Shown here: positions 31,394 through 37,683 of the stretch, one piece after another
Layout: each line of letters starts with the position of its first letter
Position numbering within the stretch: the first letter of the stretch is position 1
Assembly: GCA_905193145.1 (NCBI GenBank)
Contig: CAJJNP010000009.1
Span: forward strand, 1-37,683
Direction of reading: 5' to 3'
DNA from: an uncultured Odoribacter sp.
GTDB lineage: Bacteria > Bacteroidota > Bacteroidia > Bacteroidales > Marinifilaceae
DNA: 37,683 bases
Position numbers and translations under genes: made by a program
Notes under the pieces: generated by a model
Databases searched by the model: none
The model's input: only the letters and a program-made list of their open reading frames with translations
What the model was told of the DNA's origin: nothing

Positions 31394-31954
31394 CCGTTTG
31401 TCTATTTCTTCGAGAGCAGATTGCATGATTTTTTCGACATCGCTGCCGATGATGTCGAGGTTTTCGGCTTTGAAGAGCTGGGCCTCTTTGATGCCGAAGA
31501 AATTGTGGCATAAAGCACTCAAATAATCATATCCGAAATTGAAATGCACGGGTCCTCCGGCTGTCATTGCATAAATCAAACGATGGGCTTTACATAACCC
31601 GACTGGGTAGCCTTCCGGCGAATATTTGAAGGTTAGACCGGTGACAGTTACATATTCCATGTATGTTTTCAGGATTGCGGGGAAAGCCAGATCCCAATAT
31701 GGAGCAGCTATAACAATTGTATCGGCGGTTGCAAACTGGCGGGCATATTTTAGCTCCGGTGCATCAAGGCTGTTTGATTGGACATGGAGAAAGCGTTGTT
31801 GGAGGATATCCCAATTATCTATGGCTGGGATTTTTTCTGCTGCAAGATTCAGTTCTTCTATTTCTCCGTCTAGTCTCTTCAATAGATGTCTGGCAAGACG
31901 TAGGGTTCGTGATTCTTCTCTGATACATGCATTGATAAACAAAATCTTTTCCAT
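31325..31954 (-). CDS. NAD(P)H-dependent FMN oxidoreductase (azoreductase/quinone reductase-like)
   Basis: Flavodoxin-fold enzyme of 209 aa. INACIREESRTLRLARHLL is the FMN phosphate loop, VIAAPYWDLAFPAILKTYMEYV the flavin-binding PxWxxxxPAxLK block typical of the AzoR/NQO family, and TAGGP the second flavin loop. It would reduce quinones or azo and nitro compounds with NAD(P)H, a possible detoxification step. The C-terminal tail (about 20 residues, SPSLISSPQHKSDTTIPKT) lies over the antisense beta-barrel gene and may be a recent extension. Upstream is pheS, separated by a terminator-like hairpin. Confidence 0.87.
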   Translation of the reverse strand: MEKILFINACIREESRTLRLARHLLKRLDGEIEELNLAAEKIPAIDNWDILQQRFLHVQSNSLDAPELKYARQFATADTIVIAAPYWDLAFPAILKTYMEYVTVTGLTFKYSPEGYPVGLCKAHRLIYAMTAGGPVHFNFGYDYLSALCHNFFGIKEAQLFKAENLDIIGSDVEKIMQSALEEIDKRLMVSPSLISSPQHKSDTTIPKT

Positions 31955-31976
31955 GATTTTTGCTCCGGTTAAAATG

Positions 31977-32008
31977 AATCCCGAAATACTTTCCTATATT
32001 TCGGGATT
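31977..32008 (-). terminator. pheS terminator
   Basis: A perfect 12-bp stem (31977-31988 with 31997-32008) and an 8-base loop, 27 bp after the pheS stop on the minus strand. A short T run follows shortly after. It could reduce read-through into the oxidoreductase gene. Confidence 0.75.
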
Positions 32009-32034
32009 CTGTATCGTATAAAATAAATCGGCTC

Positions 32035-33054
32035 TTATATAGCTGTTGTAAACTGTTCCAGGAAACGGATGTCGTTGTCAAAGAACAAGCGGATGTCTTT
32101 GATTCCGTATTTTAGCATGGTGATACGCTCAATACCCATGCCGAGAGCGAATCCTGTATATTTGTTTTTGTCAATACCATTCAGTTCCAATACATTGGGG
32201 TCAACCATGCCGCAACCGAGGATTTCCAACCAACCGGTGCCTTTACATACATTACAGCCTTTCCCGTGGCAAAGCGAGCAGGAAACGTCCATTTCTGCCG
32301 ATGGCTCTGTAAACGGGAAATAGGACGGGCGTAAACGGATTTGAGTGTCTGCACCGAACAGTTCCTTGGCAAAATAGGTCAAGGTTTGTTTTAAGTCTGC
32401 GAAAGATACATTTTCGTCAATGTATAAGGCTTCGATTTGGTGGAAAATACAATGCGCACGTGCTGAAATGGCTTCATTGCGGAATACTCGTCCCGGAGTC
32501 ACCAGACGGATGGGAGGAGTGTGGGTTTCCATATCATGAACCTGAACAGATGAGGTATGGGTACGCAACAAGATGTCCGGATGCTTTTCGATGAAAAAAG
32601 TATCCTGCATATCGCGTGCCGGATGTTCCTCAGGGAAGTTCAAGGCTGAAAAAACATGCCAGTCGTCTTCAATTTCCGGACCTTCTGAGATGGTGAATCC
32701 GAGACGGGAGAATATGTTCAGTATTTCGTTTTTGACTATTGACAGGGGATGGCGTGAACCTAAATTCACGGTATCGCCCGGCATGGTTAGATCAATGCCG
32801 GTTTTGCCATTGTCTGACGAGCACAATTGTTCTTTCAGTTCGTTTACTTTATTGAGAGCCGCTGTCTTCAGTTCGTTCAGGGCTTTGCCGATTTCTTTTT
32901 TCTGTTCGTTGGGTACATTTTTAAAGTCTTCAAACAAAGTTGCAATACTACCCTTTTTGCTCAGGTGTTTGATTCTGAACTGTTCCACTTCCTCGGGAGT
33001 GGTGGCATTAAAGCCTGCAATTTCTGTTATAAGTTGGTTTATCTGATCTAACAT
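32035..33054 (-). CDS. pheS: Phenylalanyl-tRNA synthetase alpha subunit
   Basis: Class II synthetase subunit, 339 aa from the ATG at 33054 (MLDQINQLITEI, the usual opening); a TTG at 33060 is also in frame. It charges tRNA-Phe together with PheT, which is not in this window. An N-terminal coiled coil precedes the catalytic core, with motif 2 in TPGRVFRNEAISARAHCIFHQ and motif 3 in FALGMGIERITMLKYG. An extra cluster CSLCHGKGCNVCKG (CxxC...CxxC), inserted before the LEILGCGM segment, looks like a small zinc knuckle, which I believe is typical of Bacteroidetes PheS. Followed by a terminator. Confidence 0.96.
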   Translation of the reverse strand: MLDQINQLITEIAGFNATTPEEVEQFRIKHLSKKGSIATLFEDFKNVPNEQKKEIGKALNELKTAALNKVNELKEQLCSSDNGKTGIDLTMPGDTVNLGSRHPLSIVKNEILNIFSRLGFTISEGPEIEDDWHVFSALNFPEEHPARDMQDTFFIEKHPDILLRTHTSSVQVHDMETHTPPIRLVTPGRVFRNEAISARAHCIFHQIEALYIDENVSFADLKQTLTYFAKELFGADTQIRLRPSYFPFTEPSAEMDVSCSLCHGKGCNVCKGTGWLEILGCGMVDPNVLELNGIDKNKYTGFALGMGIERITMLKYGIKDIRLFFDNDIRFLEQFTTAI

Positions 33055-33081
33055 TGTCAATGCGTTTGATTATCAAGGTTA

Positions 33082-33089
33082 CAAAACTA
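33082..33089 (-). promoter_or_regulatory. Candidate pheS promoter (-7 element)
   Basis: The reverse complement reads TAGTTTTG, fitting TAnnTTTG, 27 bp before the pheS ATG. Several TTGAAAATT copies follow upstream (33099-33130), without a clear -33 element. Confidence 0.5.
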
Positions 33090-33148
33090 AGGCATTTAAT
33101 TGAAAATTGAAAATTGCCGGTTGAAAATTAGGAAATAAAGCACAAAAA

Positions 33149-33538
33149 TTACTTTTTCCGGCGTAAAATATGCAAAATCATGGGATAACTCAGGCAGGCA
33201 ACGACAGCTCCAGCGAAATCAGCCAGCAAATCGTATATTTCTCCGCTTCGGTTGAAAAAGTAATATTGCAGTATTTCTATCAATCCTCCGTACACAACCG
33301 TATAAATGCAGGCTATCAGATATGATTTCCAGCGGGCAAGGTGGCTGTAATAAACCAATGGGAATATCAACAATAAAGATGCAACAAAAAATAATCCACC
33401 ATGTACTATTTTGTCAATATACGGGATGTTGAATCGAGGATTGGGTATAGCATCCCCGGGCAATGCGCAAAGGGTGAAAATAATCACTGTCCATAAGATG
33501 GTGATACCGATGATGGTGGTGCGCGGTGGAATATGCAT
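33149..33538 (-). CDS. VanZ-family membrane protein
   Basis: Small integral membrane protein of 129 aa with four hydrophobic segments. The VanZ family pattern is clear: a first TM (WTVIIFTLCALPG), then DKIVHGGLFFVASLLLIF with the conserved Lys-xx-His, then YGGLIEILQYYFFNRSGEIYDLLADFAGAVVACL with the E-x-x-Q and DLLADFAG motifs. The family includes the teicoplanin-resistance VanZ, but most members have no proven role; resistance must not be assumed here. It starts 2 bp from the stop of the upstream isomerase gene, so the two form an operon. Confidence 0.85.
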   Translation of the reverse strand: MHIPPRTTIIGITILWTVIIFTLCALPGDAIPNPRFNIPYIDKIVHGGLFFVASLLLIFPLVYYSHLARWKSYLIACIYTVVYGGLIEILQYYFFNRSGEIYDLLADFAGAVVACLSYPMILHILRRKK

Positions 33539-33540
33539 GG

Positions 33541-34353
33541 CTATTCTTCTAAAATGCGTACTTTAATCCGGATATCTTCCAGAGGCCTGTCGCTTTTGTC
33601 TGTGGGGACTGCCGCGATTTTATCGATGATTTCAAAGCCGTCTATCACTTCGCCGAATACGGTGTATTCTTTGTCGAGATGATGTACACCGCCTTGGTTG
33701 ATGTAGGCTTCTCTTTTGGCATCGTCCATGTAGATTTTGTCTGTGTTGGCATTCCATTCAAATTCAATATCAGCCTTTATTTTGTTGGCTATCTTACGGA
33801 ATTCTGCCACTTTTTTCTGTTTGCGGAGTGTATCAAGGATGGCTTTTTTGTCCGGAGTGTAATATTTTTTCTGGATTGCCCTTTTAATGGGAACGTTGAC
33901 CTGCTTTTCCATGATTTCCACTTCTTTAGGCGAATATTTACGGCCTTGTACAATATAGAATTGTGATATGTCGGATTCTTTGAAAAAGTTTACGCGATCC
34001 GGCTGTCGGGGCGCGGCAAGGGCTCCTTTTTTATGATAATGGTGTGGCTTGATTTCTGCATCGATTACAATTGGTTTGCCATAGCCGATTTCGCTGCCTT
34101 TAATGGCATTTCGACTGTCTGATGAGCCTCCTTGGATGACAAAATCCTTGATGACCCGATAAAACAATGTGCCGTCATAGTGTTTGGCTTTGGCCAGACG
34201 GATGAAATTATCCCGATGTTGAGGCGTGTCGTTGTATAATTTTACAGTCATGTTGCCGTAGTTCGTTTCGATGACTGCTTTTACTTCTTTTTCTTGTGCG
34301 ATAGCCGAATATGTACAAAGAAGTGCGAATAATGCCAGGGTGTATAGTTTCAT
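33541..34353 (-). CDS. Exported cyclophilin-type peptidyl-prolyl isomerase
   Basis: Periplasmic folding catalyst of 270 aa, starting at the ATG at 34353 (MKLYTLALFALL); a longer frame to 34407 would run over the promoter. The signal peptide ends near AIAQ. The cyclophilin core shows YDGTLFYRVIKDFVIQGG with the catalytic Arg in FYRVI and the QGG segment, then EYTVFGEVIDGFEIIDKI. A charged insert of about 70 residues (EVEIMEKQVNVPIKRAIQK and following) splits the domain, as in other Bacteroidetes exported cyclophilins. It lies 2 bp upstream of the VanZ-like gene. Confidence 0.9.
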   Translation of the reverse strand: MKLYTLALFALLCTYSAIAQEKEVKAVIETNYGNMTVKLYNDTPQHRDNFIRLAKAKHYDGTLFYRVIKDFVIQGGSSDSRNAIKGSEIGYGKPIVIDAEIKPHHYHKKGALAAPRQPDRVNFFKESDISQFYIVQGRKYSPKEVEIMEKQVNVPIKRAIQKKYYTPDKKAILDTLRKQKKVAEFRKIANKIKADIEFEWNANTDKIYMDDAKREAYINQGGVHHLDKEYTVFGEVIDGFEIIDKIAAVPTDKSDRPLEDIRIKVRILEE

Positions 34354-34376
34354 AGTACAATTTATTACCAATGACC

Positions 34377-34408
34377 CAAAGATATTATTCCATTTTTTAA
34401 TCTGCAAA
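34377..34408 (-). promoter_or_regulatory. Promoter of the peptidyl-prolyl isomerase gene
   Basis: On the minus strand TTTG (34405-34408) and TATCTTTG (34377-34384) are separated by exactly 20 bp, a near-ideal Bacteroidetes promoter. This decides the ATG at 34353. Confidence 0.78.
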
Positions 34409-34418
34409 TCTTAAGATT

Positions 34419-35627
34419 TTAATCTTGGGCACAAAGTTTACGGATTAGATAACGTACAGGGAAATAGGAGGCAATGTATCCGATAAAAAGAACAACTGCA
34501 ACGATGATTGCCAGATCGCTGAATACTAATTTTACCGGATAGGCATTGACAATATAGCTGCCGTCACCCAAAGTAATCAGTCCGAATTTTTCTTGGATGA
34601 GGCAAATGGTTGTGCCTGTAATCAGTCCGAGAAGGGTTCCGGTCAGGGTAATCAGATTTCCTTCGGTTTTAAATATGGTAATCAATTTATTTTCGGTCAT
34701 GCCCAATGCTTTATAGGTGGCAAGATCTTCTTTCTTGTCAAGAATCAGCATGGAGATTGAACCGACAATGTTGAAAGAGGCAATGAGTAGGATAAATAGC
34801 AGTATCAGGAATACGGCTAACTTTTCTGATTTCATCATAGCGTAGAAAGCCTGATTAAGCTGGTACTTGTCTTTTATCTGATATGTGTCAGGCAGTTTTT
34901 GTGCCAAAGTTTCTTTGACTGTCTTTGTTTGGGTCGGGTCAGACAGGCGAATCTCTACTTTGGATAATCGTTTGTCGGTGTCGAACAATTCTTGGGCAAG
35001 TCGTAAATCGGTGATGAGGTATTGGGCATCGATATCTTGTTGTGAACTGAAATAGGCACAGGGATAGACTTGCTTGGTATTTAGTGCTGTGCTACTTGTT
35101 TTTTTGTGTGCATCGGGGTAGTAAAGCAGTATCGGAGTGTTGGAGTCGAGCGGGGCTTGCAGGTGGGCTGCAACTCCATATCCCATAATGGCTTGGAAGC
35201 CTTGGGATGTTTGTAGCTGGAATGTTCCTTCCAAGAGGTTGGCTGTGATGCCGGAATTCTCAGCATAGTTTTTGTCCACACCTTTTACGACAACCGGTAA
35301 CATGCGCTCACCATAGCGGGCCAATGCTTTTTCTTCTATTATATTGTTATAAGAGGCAATGTCCGGTTGGGAGTTGATGGTTTGATAAAAAGAAGAATCA
35401 AAATAAGCATATTTCCCGGTTGCGGGTGAAATAATCAAATCGGGAGTGAAACTGTCGGTGCTTTTCTGTAGCAATATATCCATGCCGTTAAAGACAGAAA
35501 GTACAACAATCAGCGCTGTTGTGCCGATTGCTACCCCTGTCACGCTGATGGCAGAGATAATGTTGATGGCATTTTGTTTCTTCTTGGAAAAAAGATAGCG
35601 CCGTGCTATGAAGAAAGGCAACCGCAT
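34419..35627 (-). CDS. LolC/LolE-family ABC transporter permease
   Basis: Inner-membrane protein of 402 aa with the LolCE/FtsX layout. One N-terminal TM (about 20-50, in the opening ARRYLFSKKKQNAINIISAIS and GVAIGTTALIVVLSVFNGM) precedes a periplasmic domain (about 55-265), with three TM segments at the end. Family members extract lipoproteins from the inner membrane for the Lol pathway together with the ATPase LolD; that gene is not in view. KYQLNQAFYAMMKSEKLA and KEDLATYKALGMTENKL (the cytoplasmic coupling region) are typical. It follows rbfA by 7 bp on the same strand, so the pair is co-transcribed. Confidence 0.87.
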   Translation of the reverse strand: MRLPFFIARRYLFSKKKQNAINIISAISVTGVAIGTTALIVVLSVFNGMDILLQKSTDSFTPDLIISPATGKYAYFDSSFYQTINSQPDIASYNNIIEEKALARYGERMLPVVVKGVDKNYAENSGITANLLEGTFQLQTSQGFQAIMGYGVAAHLQAPLDSNTPILLYYPDAHKKTSSTALNTKQVYPCAYFSSQQDIDAQYLITDLRLAQELFDTDKRLSKVEIRLSDPTQTKTVKETLAQKLPDTYQIKDKYQLNQAFYAMMKSEKLAVFLILLFILLIASFNIVGSISMLILDKKEDLATYKALGMTENKLITIFKTEGNLITLTGTLLGLITGTTICLIQEKFGLITLGDGSYIVNAYPVKLVFSDLAIIVAVVLFIGYIASYFPVRYLIRKLCAQD

Positions 35628-35634
35628 ATTTCTA

Positions 35635-35970
35635 TTATTTCAACAATTCATCGATTTTGTCGATATAATCAAGGCTGTCGTCCACAAAAAAACGCAGTTC
35701 CGGAATGATGCGCATCTGCTTGCCGATTTTCTTGCCTAAGATGAAGCGAATGCTTTTGTTGTGTTCCTCCAGGCTGTTTAAAACACTTTCTGAGCGCTCG
35801 GAGGGGAAAATACTGACGTAAATTTTTGCGTATGAGAGGTCCGGGCTTACTCTTACGGTGGTAATTGACAGCATTGCACCCACTGCATATTCTCTACACT
35901 CTTGTTGAAACATTTCACTTAAGTCTCTCTGTATTAGACGAGCAACTTTATTTTGTCTGATTGAATCCAT
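35635..35970 (-). CDS. rbfA: Ribosome-binding factor A
   Basis: Small 30S maturation factor of 111 aa. The frame is open upstream as far as the tRNA gene, but the ATG at 35970 (MDSIRQNKVARLIQRDLSEMFQ) is the family start, and the extension would be the complement of the tRNA. The KH-like fold shows ITTVRVSPDLSYAKIYVSIFP with the A-type strand pattern and ELRFFVDDSLDYIDKIDELL at the end. It acts on the 16S rRNA 5' end during assembly. Divergent from tRNA-Pro and upstream of the LolC/E-like gene. Confidence 0.93.
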   Translation of the reverse strand: MDSIRQNKVARLIQRDLSEMFQQECREYAVGAMLSITTVRVSPDLSYAKIYVSIFPSERSESVLNSLEEHNKSIRFILGKKIGKQMRIIPELRFFVDDSLDYIDKIDELLK

Positions 35971-36001
35971 GTCGTGAAAAATTATTCGTAAAATTTTTCT
36001 G

Positions 36002-36009
36002 CAAATGTA
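36002..36009 (-). promoter_or_regulatory. rbfA promoter (-7 element)
   Basis: The reverse complement is TACATTTG, a perfect match, 32 bp before the rbfA ATG. The same octamer on the plus strand (36033-36040) serves the tRNA, making a divergent pair. Confidence 0.6.
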
Positions 36010-36032
36010 GTATTTTTTTCTGAAACATTTAT

Positions 36033-36040
36033 TACATTTG
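36033..36040 (+). promoter_or_regulatory. tRNA-Pro promoter (-7 element)
   Basis: TACATTTG (36033-36040) ends 10 bp before the tRNA starts, so initiation would fall close to the mature 5' end. No clear -33 TTTG is seen. Confidence 0.6.
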
Positions 36041-36050
36041 CAACCGCAAA

Positions 36051-36123
36051 CGAGATGTAGCGCAGTTGGTAGCGCGCCACGTTCGGGACGTGGAGGCCGC
36101 TGGTTCAAGTCCAGTCATCTCGA
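36051..36123 (+). tRNA. tRNA-Pro (anticodon CGG)
   Basis: A full cloverleaf of 73 nt. Acceptor arms CGAGATG and CATCTCG pair perfectly. D arm: GCGC/GCGC with loop AGTTGGTA. Anticodon stem: CCACG/CGTGG with loop TTCGGGA, anticodon CGG at 36084-36086, reading CCG. T arm: GCTGG/CCAGT with TTCAAGT. Discriminator A; no encoded CCA. The gene has its own promoter and terminator and is the only tRNA in the window. Confidence 0.97.
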
Positions 36124-36130
36124 CAAAATA

Positions 36131-36164
36131 AAAAAACGCATCATTTTTATGGTGCGTTTTTTTT
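36131..36164 (+). terminator. Terminator between tRNA-Pro and the histidine kinase
   Basis: The stem AAAAAACGCATCA pairs with TGGTGCGTTTTTT (one G-U pair, loop TTTTTA), ending in a T run. A and T flanks on both sides let it act on the tRNA (plus) and on the convergent kinase gene (minus). Confidence 0.85.
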
Positions 36165-36175
36165 ATTTTAGCTGT

Positions 36176-37630
36176 TTATACAGCTAAAGTTAAGCTGAAT
36201 TTACTTCCTCGACCTATTTCGCTTTCAATGGTCAGTTTGCCGCCATGAGCTTCGACAAAGTCTCGTGATATAGATAAACCGAGTCCGCTGCCTTGTACTT
36301 TAGTGCCGGGAACGCGGAAATAAGGTTCAAAAATACTGTCATGATATCGGGCATCAATACCTTTACCAAAATCTTTGACATATAATTCAATGTGCTTTTC
36401 GTCTTTTTGTTTGGCTCCGATAATGACGCGACTATATTCTGGGGAATAGCGTATGGCATTGCTGAGTAAGTTTGTTAATACCCAGGCAATTTTTTCACTG
36501 TCAACAAAAAGTTTGCTGATTTTATCTTCTGGATATTCAACTTCAATTTGAATACCGAATTTTTCGGCTTGTACCCGGTTGGCTTTGAGAGCGTATTCGA
36601 TGAGTTCTATAGGTTTGGTAATTTTGGGCTTTATTTGCAGTTTACCGCTTTCTACTTGAGTCATGTTTAGTAATTCTCCTGTAATATTCAATAGGCGTTC
36701 ACTGTTTTCCTTAATACTTTGCGAGAGTTCTTCTTGTTCGGTATTTAAAGAGCCTACTCGTTTGTCTTCTAACAATTGGAGACTCATAAGTATGGCAGAG
36801 ATAGGAGTTTTTAATTCATGAGAAATGGTGGAAATAAAAGTTGTTTTGGCCGTGTCCAATTCTTTAAATTCTGTAATATTTTTAAGCATGATGACATAGC
36901 CTTTCTGTTTTGAGGTATTGTTGTGGTTGTTGGTTTGGGTGATAGGCATGTATTTAATCTGAAAGTAACTCTCTTTGTTGTCTGCATATATTTTTAGAGG
37001 TTCGTCTTTCTTTTTATTTTCTGTTTTTTGCAGGGAAGGAAGTTCACGGATCAGACGTCGTAGCAAGTCGTTGCGTAATGCAATCTCTTGTGCGGGTTTC
37101 ATCCAGATATCTTCGCGTTGTACGTTTAATATGTTTAATGCTTCGTCATTGATGAAAAGGATGGTCATATTGTTATCTAATCCGATAATGGGTTCCTTTA
37201 CACTATTGATAATGGTTTCCATATAGTTTTTGGCAGCCATAATTTGTGAAAGGGTGCTTGAATGATAGTCGGATAATCTTTGGGCCATTCGGTTGAAGTT
37301 TTTAGACACTTCTTGAAATTCATGCTCTTCCAAATACAGCCTTTGGGTGTAATTGTGGTTTGCAATTTCTTGAATGCCTTTTATGATTTCTTGGATGGGT
37401 TTATTGATAGAGGAGGGGAGTAGAGAGAGCATAAGTATACCTATGCTGATACAGATACCTCCTACAATAGAAATCCATAAAAGAGCCCGTTGTAGTCCAG
37501 ACTCTGCAGCAGGACTAGTGGGTTCGGTTTCTGTCAAAATTTGCAGATTGACAATAGAAAGGGAAACAAGCAGTACAATCATGGCGACTAGAAGACCTAT
37601 GCCTAATGTCAGTTTCGTTTTTATATTCAT
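36176..37630 (-). CDS. Sensor histidine kinase (HAMP-PAS-HisKA-HATPase)
   Basis: Membrane kinase of 484 aa. Two TM segments (about 8-30 and 48-70) enclose a very short periplasmic loop, so it likely senses the membrane or cytoplasm. Then come HAMP (NKPIQEIIKGIQEIANHNYT), PAS (about 140-255: VKEPIIGLDNNMTILFIN), and HisKA with the phospho-acceptor His271 in ISHELKTPISAI. The HATPase_c domain has the N box (NLLSNAIRYSP, Asn391), DFGKG (Asp420) and GSGLGLSIS. All key residues are present. No response regulator is beside it in the window; its upstream neighbour lies outside. Target unknown. Confidence 0.92.
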   Translation of the reverse strand: MNIKTKLTLGIGLLVAMIVLLVSLSIVNLQILTETEPTSPAAESGLQRALLWISIVGGICISIGILMLSLLPSSINKPIQEIIKGIQEIANHNYTQRLYLEEHEFQEVSKNFNRMAQRLSDYHSSTLSQIMAAKNYMETIINSVKEPIIGLDNNMTILFINDEALNILNVQREDIWMKPAQEIALRNDLLRRLIRELPSLQKTENKKKDEPLKIYADNKESYFQIKYMPITQTNNHNNTSKQKGYVIMLKNITEFKELDTAKTTFISTISHELKTPISAILMSLQLLEDKRVGSLNTEQEELSQSIKENSERLLNITGELLNMTQVESGKLQIKPKITKPIELIEYALKANRVQAEKFGIQIEVEYPEDKISKLFVDSEKIAWVLTNLLSNAIRYSPEYSRVIIGAKQKDEKHIELYVKDFGKGIDARYHDSIFEPYFRVPGTKVQGSGLGLSISRDFVEAHGGKLTIESEIGRGSKFSLTLAV

Positions 37631-37683
37631 GGCGTTTTTTTTACTGGGGAAATATAATCAATTTTACATTCATTTTAGAAAGG

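Noticed and set aside
33099..33130. Repeated TTGAAAATT units upstream of pheS
   Set aside because: Short, imperfect and AT-rich; looks like simple-sequence drift rather than an operator.
33149..33538. VanZ-like gene as a glycopeptide-resistance gene
   Set aside because: Only the family fold is shared; no vanA-type cluster is present and the Gram-negative context makes that role unlikely.
35971..36108. N-terminal extension of rbfA
   Set aside because: The extra residues are the complement of tRNA-Pro and of the rbfA promoter; the family start is the ATG at 35970.
1..37683. CRISPR array
   Set aside because: No regularly spaced repeats of suitable length were seen; the only short repeats are the 11-bp tandem at 37-58 and small promoter-region motifs.

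Overview
The window looks like chromosomal DNA of a Bacteroides/Phocaeicola-type bacterium (order Bacteroidales). Three things point there. Many starts are preceded by the Bacteroidetes -7 promoter element TAnnTTTG, in two cases with TTTG 20 bp upstream. Lipoproteins and 6-bladed beta-propeller, SPOR, OmpA and TPR-regulator proteins of Bacteroidales style are common. Shine-Dalgarno sequences are weak. Species cannot be fixed from the sequence alone.

Layout. 1-2.5 kb: a beta-propeller lipoprotein and an iron-type alcohol dehydrogenase. 2.5-7.8 kb: a tight plus-strand run of polyprenyl diphosphate synthase, dCMP deaminase, S41 processing protease with PDZ domain, membrane-anchored DRGH nuclease, tRNA-dihydrouridine synthase and a DUF454 membrane protein, closed by a terminator shared with convergent leuS. 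10.7-12.6 kb: a sodium:solute symporter and a SPOR lipoprotein. 12.7-15.3 kb: prs and an M20 peptidase, divergent. 15.3-19.1 kb: a minus-strand envelope operon (OmpA-like lipoprotein, DUF1460 amidase-like enzyme, LpoB-like lipoprotein, COG3014-like lipoprotein). 26.6-27.5 kb: an MscS channel. 27.5-31.4 kb: a TPR membrane regulator divergent from an unknown lipoprotein and a small beta-barrel protein. 31.3-37.7 kb: housekeeping genes on the minus strand (NAD(P)H oxidoreductase, pheS, VanZ-like, peptidyl-prolyl isomerase, LolC/E-type permease, rbfA), a plus-strand tRNA-Pro(CGG), and a sensor histidine kinase.

The accessory part is 19.2-26.6 kb, between the envelope operon and mscS. It starts with a GC-rich intergenic segment with interleaved inverted repeats. 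Next comes a small XRE regulator with repeated AATATACT boxes at its promoter, followed by a DUF3791 / DUF3990 / small-protein trio that resembles a toxin-antitoxin module with an ADP-ribosyltransferase-like toxin. Then follow two D12-class adenine methyltransferases (the first resembles, from memory, the N-terminal half of M.FokI), an HNH nuclease and a third, beta-class adenine methyltransferase with an extra C-terminal domain. The island ends with an Abi_C/HEPN-type abortive-infection protein and a small opposing ORF.

My reading is a compact defence island. At its core is an unusual Type II-like restriction-modification system with three amino-methyltransferases and an HNH nuclease, flanked by a TA-like module and an Abi protein. 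No integrase, transposase or CRISPR array is visible. Family names come from motif recognition without database searches.
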